Source: Chitinophagaceae bacterium (GTDB lineage: Bacteria > Bacteroidota > Bacteroidia > Chitinophagales > Chitinophagaceae). From it: a stretch of 16,915 nt of DNA. Positions 12,532 to 16,915 of this stretch are shown piece after piece. Position 1 is the stretch's first letter, and each line of letters begins with the position of its first letter. The notes beneath the pieces were generated by a model. That model was given only the letters and a program-made list of their open reading frames with translations, ran no database searches and was not told the origin of the DNA. The stretch lies in assembly GCA_947452875.1 (NCBI GenBank), contig CANGEZ010000015.1, forward strand, positions 1 to 16,915. Reading direction: 5' to 3'. The position numbers were made by a program, and so were the translations under genes.

Positions 12532-14280
12532 ATGTTCAAAAAATTATCCCTTTTTTCTTTATCCTTTTTTTTCTTTCAATTGGTTTTTTCACAACAAGCC
12601 AGTGAATCTGCATTTATCAGATTGACCGATCCAATGTATGAAAGCAGCTCCTCGCCTACATCACAGAAATTCATCATTGGCAGCACTTGCAAATCTTGCA
12701 TGTTGGATGTGAATGATTCAGGAGTGCATGTATATGGTTCGGGTGCGTTTGTGTATGAAGCGAGATTAAAAGAAGGTCAGAATAATTTCACCATAAAAGC
12801 CTATTCACCATCTGGTTCAAATGCGGAAAAAACAATTCAGATTTATTATACAGCACCTAAACAAGAAGAGTCTGTAAGAACTATTGCTATTGAGCGCATT
12901 CAAACGTATCCTGATGGTGATTTATTATTGAAACCAGGCGATGCCATTTCATTTCGTGTGAAAGCGTTGACAGGATGTGCTTTAAGGGTAATGGGCAACA
13001 CGCCACTTTATGAAATGCCGGATTCTGTTGCGAGAGGAATCAAAGGTATTTATCAGGGGAAGTATATCATTCAGTCTACAGATGTTTTCAACAACAAAAA
13101 AATATCTGTGATATTGACTGCTGTTGATGGAACTACTATTGTTAAAGAAACCAATGCTTCATTTTCTATAATGACACCTTTAGTTCCAGATGTAGTGATG
13201 ACTAAAGGAAGATTAGCACATTTAGAATACGGTTTAGGAGACGATAGATTAGGCGGCGCAAAAGTTGGTTATATAGATAGTATGATTCCATTGAAAGTAA
13301 TTGGTAAAGTTGGTTCTCATTATAAAATCAAATTGGCTTCTTCTAGAACTGCTTACATACCAGACGAACTAGTTACTGAAATGCCGATTGGTACATTCGG
13401 TCCATCCTCACTTACCGGAAAAATAAAACTGTATGGCAATGCTGTTTATGATTATGTACAATTGCAATTGTTTTCGAGATTGCCTTATCAATCATTTCAG
13501 CAAACAGATCCATCAAAAATAGTTGTGGATGTTTTTGGCGCCACAAGCAACACCAATTGGATTGACCAATTGGAAACAGCGGAAGAAGTGAAGAAGCTAG
13601 AATATGAGCAAATAGCGGATGATATTTTCAGAATTACCATTTCATTGAAACATCACCAACATTGGGGACATCGAATTTATTATGAAGGCAATAATTTAAT
13701 TATTAAAATCAAACAACAACCGGAAAGCTTATCCTTAAAGGATTTGACCATTGCGATTGATGCTGGTCATGGTGGTTCAAACACTGGCGCAGGCGGCGCT
13801 ACAGGTGTTGCGGAAAAAGACCTAACGCTACAATTAAGTTTGAAATTAAAAAGAGCATTGGAAAGATTAGGAACGAATATTATCATGACAAGAGTTGAAG
13901 AACAATTCTTTGATAATAAAGAACGCATCTTATTTTACAGAGATAGTATTCCTGATTTATTATTGAGTATTCATTTGAATTCGTCTGCCGATCCGTTGAG
14001 GGTTGATGGAACGAGTACGTTTTACCGTTATGAAGGATTCAAACCTTTAAGTCATGCGATTTATAAACGAATGTTGGAGCTTGGGTTGAGCGAATATGGC
14101 AATAATGGTTCGTTTAATTTCATGTTGAATAGTCCAACGGAATATCCCAACGCATTGATAGAAGCTTTGTTTTTAAGCAATCCCGAAGAGGAGATGAAAA
14201 TATTGGATGAAGATTTTCAGGAGAAAATGGTGAGTAAGATAGTGGAAGGGTTGAAGGATTTTTTGAATCAGTGCAAGTAA
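12532..14280 (+). CDS. Secreted multidomain N-acetylmuramoyl-L-alanine amidase (Amidase_3)
   Basis: The protein is 582 residues with a signal peptide (basic MFKK, hydrophobic 5-19, cleavage near FSQ). Residues about 25-110 resemble an Ig-like, glucodextranase-type fold (VHVYGSGAFVYEARLKEGQN). Residues 222-283 look like a bacterial SH3 domain (GDDRLGGAKVGYIDSMIPLK). Residues 297-395 resemble an AMIN-like domain, which can bind peptidoglycan. The catalytic domain is 404-582: IAIDAGHGGSNTGA has the zinc ligand His413, GVAEKDLT has Glu428, LLSIHLNSSAD has His481, and NALIEALFLSN has the catalytic Glu544. It cleaves the bond between MurNAc and L-Ala in the cell wall, probably during division or remodelling. 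The close link to an acyl-CoA dehydrogenase is not understood. Confidence 0.94.
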   Translation: MFKKLSLFSLSFFFFQLVFSQQASESAFIRLTDPMYESSSSPTSQKFIIGSTCKSCMLDVNDSGVHVYGSGAFVYEARLKEGQNNFTIKAYSPSGSNAEKTIQIYYTAPKQEESVRTIAIERIQTYPDGDLLLKPGDAISFRVKALTGCALRVMGNTPLYEMPDSVARGIKGIYQGKYIIQSTDVFNNKKISVILTAVDGTTIVKETNASFSIMTPLVPDVVMTKGRLAHLEYGLGDDRLGGAKVGYIDSMIPLKVIGKVGSHYKIKLASSRTAYIPDELVTEMPIGTFGPSSLTGKIKLYGNAVYDYVQLQLFSRLPYQSFQQTDPSKIVVDVFGATSNTNWIDQLETAEEVKKLEYEQIADDIFRITISLKHHQHWGHRIYYEGNNLIIKIKQQPESLSLKDLTIAIDAGHGGSNTGAGGATGVAEKDLTLQLSLKLKRALERLGTNIIMTRVEEQFFDNKERILFYRDSIPDLLLSIHLNSSADPLRVDGTSTFYRYEGFKPLSHAIYKRMLELGLSEYGNNGSFNFMLNSPTEYPNALIEALFLSNPEEEMKILDEDFQEKMVSKIVEGLKDFLNQCK

Positions 14281-14286
14281 TACATT

Positions 14287-14386
14287 GTTCAAGAGGTTCA
14301 ATAAGTTTAATAAGTTCAAAAAGTTTCATACTAACAAGGGTTGTCATTTTAAAACAAACCTCTTGAACTAATTCAACCTCTTGAAC
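14287..14386. repeat. Inverted AGGTTCAA repeat between convergent genes
   Basis: The 21-nt arms at 14287-14307 and 14366-14386 are reverse complements with about two mismatches and share the core GTTCAAGAGGTT. A third, shorter copy of the core is at 14356-14368. The pair lies between the ends of the amidase (+) and the symporter (-) and is akin to the words at 4040-4082. It may serve as a bidirectional terminator, though no strong T run is seen. Confidence 0.75.
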
Positions 14387-14401
14387 CTTTGTAACATTCA
14401 A

Positions 14402-15862
14402 CTACACCAACCTCATAATCATTGGCTGTAAAAAATAACAGAATATCGTTATCAAAATAATACAAACCCAGTTCAACACAAACCCAGTTTTGATCATGTC
14501 TTTCATTTTGATATGACCACTGGCGAATACGATAGCGTTTGGAGGCGTTCCCATGGGCAACATACTTGCACAACTTGCGCCAAGCGTCATGGGAATGCCG
14601 AGAATAAGCGGATCGATATGTAAAGAAATCGCAAGGGAAGAAATTACAGGAGCCATAACAATTACCTGTGCCACGTTGCTCATCACTTCACTTAAAAAAA
14701 CAGAAGCCGTTGTTACTATAAAAATCATAATCAACGTATTACCCGTTGAGTAAGATGCTAGAAAATTCCCGAATTGCTCCATGAGTTTCGCGTCTTCCAA
14801 TGCTTTGGCCAATGCGATTCCGCCACCGAATAAAATCAATATACCCCAGGCCATTTTTTTAGTATCGGGCCAATCGAGTAATTGTGTTTTTTTCTCTTCA
14901 ACAATTTTTCCTGAAGGAACAATAAACAAACTAACGGCAGCCATCATAGCAATTATTGTATCATCAAGTACAACTAGTTTTTGAAAACTGTTGATGAGGT
15001 CTTTAAAAATCCAAAGCAAAACAGTAATGATAAATACAATCGACACTCTTTTTTCAGGAGTAGATAATGGTCCTAATTTTTCAACTTCTTCTTTAATGAA
15101 TTGATTTCCTTTTTCGTTGTGCTTGATGTTATTGGGATAAAGCCATTTCACCAAAACCCAATACAGCATGAATAATAAAACGATGGTTAGTGGTGTGAAT
15201 ACAATCATCCAATCGGTGAAGCCAATATTATAATTGAATTTATCGGAGATGTAATTTACATAGGCCACATTAGGTGGTGTGCCAATGATGGTGCCCAATG
15301 CAAAGTTGGATGCATAAGCGATTGACAACATGAGTGTGAGTGAAAAATTTCTGATATTATGACCAGACTGTTGATTGACTTCAATAACATGAATGACTGA
15401 CATGGCAATTGGAAACATCATCATCGTTGTAGCCGTATTGCTCAACCACATGCTGAGAAATCCAGTCGCCAAGATAAAACCAAGAATAATGCGATTGCCA
15501 TTGGTGCCGGTGATGTTTATGATACCCAATGCAATTCTTTTGTGAAGATTCCATTTTTCAATGGCGATGCCCAAAAAGAAACCACCCATGAATAAGTAGA
15601 TGATGGAATCTGAGTATGATTTGGTAACGTCTTTAATAGACGAAATATTAAATACCGGAAATAAAATGATGGGTAGTAAAGCAACTACTGCCAATGGCAA
15701 TGCGTCTAACACCCACCAGCTGATCATTAAAACGGCTATTGATAAAACTAGGTTAGGTTTTGTTGCAAGCGAGAACGGATTTACAAAAACAAATACTAAA
15801 AACAACAGAACACCTGTGATTAAAGCCAGTTCTTTTTTATTGTATTCAAACCATTTTTTCAA
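14402..15862 (-). CDS. SLC13/DASS family sodium:anion symporter
   Basis: The 486-residue protein has about 11-13 hydrophobic segments and the two inverted halves of the DASS fold. The substrate and sodium sites are recognisable: WLSNTATTMMMFP (139-151) carries the first SNT motif, GTIIGTPPNVAY (190-201) the loop of the first half, SEVMSNVAQVIVMAP (391-405) the second site with SNV instead of SNT, and MGTPPNAIVFASG (437-449) its loop. The family carries dicarboxylates, citrate or sulfate with sodium; the exact substrate is unclear, and the SNV variant does not settle it. The start is the TTG at 15862 (MKKWFEYNKKEL, basic before the first helix); the ATG eight bases on is out of frame and the next in-frame ATG would lose helix 1. 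It stands alone, convergent with the amidase. Confidence 0.93.
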   Translation of the reverse strand: MKKWFEYNKKELALITGVLLFLVFVFVNPFSLATKPNLVLSIAVLMISWWVLDALPLAVVALLPIILFPVFNISSIKDVTKSYSDSIIYLFMGGFFLGIAIEKWNLHKRIALGIINITGTNGNRIILGFILATGFLSMWLSNTATTMMMFPIAMSVIHVIEVNQQSGHNIRNFSLTLMLSIAYASNFALGTIIGTPPNVAYVNYISDKFNYNIGFTDWMIVFTPLTIVLLFMLYWVLVKWLYPNNIKHNEKGNQFIKEEVEKLGPLSTPEKRVSIVFIITVLLWIFKDLINSFQKLVVLDDTIIAMMAAVSLFIVPSGKIVEEKKTQLLDWPDTKKMAWGILILFGGGIALAKALEDAKLMEQFGNFLASYSTGNTLIMIFIVTTASVFLSEVMSNVAQVIVMAPVISSLAISLHIDPLILGIPMTLGASCASMLPMGTPPNAIVFASGHIKMKDMIKTGFVLNWVCIILITIFCYFLQPMIMRLV

Positions 15863-15914
15863 TTGAAAATATTTAAGTCGAAATGTAAAAGTAAAAAATT
15901 GAAGAACTTCCTTT

Positions 15915-15948
15915 TTTAAAAATTTTGAATTTTTACTTTTGAATTTGT
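15915..15948. repeat. ATTCAAAA-type repeat, inverted copy
   Basis: The 22 nt at 15923-15944 are the exact reverse complement of 229-250, and the match extends with small differences on both sides. It lies in the 200-bp space between the symporter and the DUF5916 gene. Confidence 0.55.
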
Positions 15949-16050
15949 AGATTTTATTTCAAGTACTCAATGTAAAAAGAAAAATCAGCATAAACTAAAT
16001 TGTAAATCATTGCTTCTAAAATATTAATTGTATCCTCAAAAACGAAGTGC

Positions 16051-16058
16051 TAATTTTG
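16051..16058 (+). promoter_or_regulatory. TAnnTTTG promoter box of the DUF5916 gene
   Basis: TAATTTTG is a perfect -7 match, with ATTG (16027-16030) 20 bp before it as a one-mismatch -33 box. The box ends only 4 bp before the ATG, so the transcript should begin at or within a base or two of the start codon. Confidence 0.65.
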
Positions 16059-16062
16059 CGCC

Positions 16063-16915
16063 ATGTTAAGAATAACATTGCTTTTAATGCTGGTTTCTTG
16101 CACTTCTGCTTTTGCCCAACGAAAACTAGAAACCCAAAGAACTTCTGTTCCCCCTAAGATTGATGGTCGTATTATAGAAAGCAACTGGAGCATGGTTTCT
16201 CCTGCAATTGATTTTATCACCACATCTCCCGATTATGGAAAGCCTGCAAGCAAAAAGACACAAGTCTGGGTTTTATATGATGATGAAGCGATTTATGTGG
16301 CAGCGAAACTTTTTGATAATCCAAAGGAAATAAAAAAACAGCTGACGGCAAGAGACAAAGAACAAAGACAGAATGTGGATTTTTTCAGCGTTTATTTCGA
16401 TACTTATAATGATCATCAAAATGCGTTTCAATTTACGGTAACCACAAGAAATGTACAATCTGATGCACGTATTTCTCAAACGGCAGAGTTTGATTACAGT
16501 TGGGATGCGGTATGGGAAAGCAATGTGAAACTTGTTGAAGATGGTTGGGTTTTGGAAATGAAAATTCCTTACATCTCACTACGTTTTTCACAGTCTGAGC
16601 TTCAACATTGGGGCATCAATTTCAATCGATTCACCAGAAAGAACAATGAAAGCTGTTATTGGAATCCATTCAATCCTAATGTTGATGGATTTGTCAACCA
16701 GTTTGGCAATCTTGAAGGGATAACTCATATCAAGCCGCCTTTAAGACTATCATTTCTTCCCTACATCAGCACTGGCTATAGAAGCACACCCACTTCCAAT
16801 GGACGCGAAAATGAATGGTTGCGCAGTGGTGGTATGGATGTGAAATGGGGCGTGAATGAAAGTTTTACTTTGGATGCTACCTTGGTCCCCGACTTTGGCC
16901 AGGTGATATCTGATA
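16063..16915 (+). CDS. DUF5916 family exported protein with CBM9-like N-terminal domain (3' cut by window)
   Basis: The frame stays open for 284 codons to the window end. It starts with a signal peptide (MLRITLLLMLVSCTSAFAQ, cleavage near residue 18; LVSC at 10-13 could also be a lipobox). Residues about 22-215 resemble the carbohydrate-binding family 9-like domain found at the N-terminus of DUF5916 proteins: PPKIDGRIIESNWS (30-43), TQVWVLYDDEAIYVAAKLFD, FFSVYFDTYNDHQNAFQFTV and GWVLEMKIPYISLRFS. The ending DATLVPDFGQVISD is the typical entry into the DUF5916 C-terminal region, which is mostly outside the window. The family is widespread in Bacteroidota, probably associated with the outer membrane, and of unknown function; glycan binding is an inference. 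The start ATG is fixed by the TAATTTTG box. Confidence 0.93.
   Translation, partial: MLRITLLLMLVSCTSAFAQRKLETQRTSVPPKIDGRIIESNWSMVSPAIDFITTSPDYGKPASKKTQVWVLYDDEAIYVAAKLFDNPKEIKKQLTARDKEQRQNVDFFSVYFDTYNDHQNAFQFTVTTRNVQSDARISQTAEFDYSWDAVWESNVKLVEDGWVLEMKIPYISLRFSQSELQHWGINFNRFTRKNNESCYWNPFNPNVDGFVNQFGNLEGITHIKPPLRLSFLPYISTGYRSTPTSNGRENEWLRSGGMDVKWGVNESFTLDATLVPDFGQVISD

Overview
The window looks like a stretch of chromosome from a member of the Bacteroidota, plausibly a Chitinophagaceae-like lineage. The reasons are: low GC; promoters of the TTTG / TAnnTTTG type instead of classical -35/-10 boxes; few Shine-Dalgarno sites; TTG starts; a caa3-type oxidase gene order ending in subunit III, subunit IV, SCO and DUF420; Bacteroidota-typical genes (DUF5522, DUF5916); and many short dispersed intergenic repeats. 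The taxon is inferred from these traits, not proven.

Layout. 1-2129 (+): the end of a respiratory gene cluster, with the cut-off tail of cytochrome c oxidase subunit III, subunit IV, an SCO copper chaperone and an overlapping DUF420 membrane protein. A strong hairpin terminator follows subunit IV. 2283-4871 (-): a protein with a C-terminal S1-like domain, an alkyltransferase-like (MGMT family) protein overlapping a DUF5522 gene, and trmB. These genes are separated by a mosaic of palindromic and direct repeats that continues to 5600. 5653-6990 (+): a membrane protein that looks like a ZIP metal transporter split by a cyclic-nucleotide-binding domain, with a good promoter. 6991-7672: non-coding, but it holds the most unusual item of the window, a tRNA-like gene on the minus strand (7389-7535) with a near-complete cloverleaf, a 75-nt variable region and a following terminator. 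7673-8146 (+): an Lrp/AsnC regulator. 8151-10582 (-): an OppC-type peptide ABC permease without its partners, and a membrane-bound family 2 glycosyltransferase, separated by another inverted repeat. 10724-14280 (+): a long acyl-CoA dehydrogenase and a secreted multidomain N-acetylmuramoyl-L-alanine amidase 14 bp apart. 14402-15862 (-): an SLC13/DASS anion:sodium symporter. 16063 to the end (+): a cut-off DUF5916 exported protein with an almost leaderless promoter arrangement.

Most genes are housekeeping or surface-related and do not form one pathway. The first four serve assembly of a terminal oxidase: core subunits, copper delivery to CuA, and a maturation factor. I see no CRISPR array, transposase, phage gene or defence system. 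The candidates for something new are the expanded tRNA-like RNA and the ZIP/cyclic-nucleotide-binding fusion.
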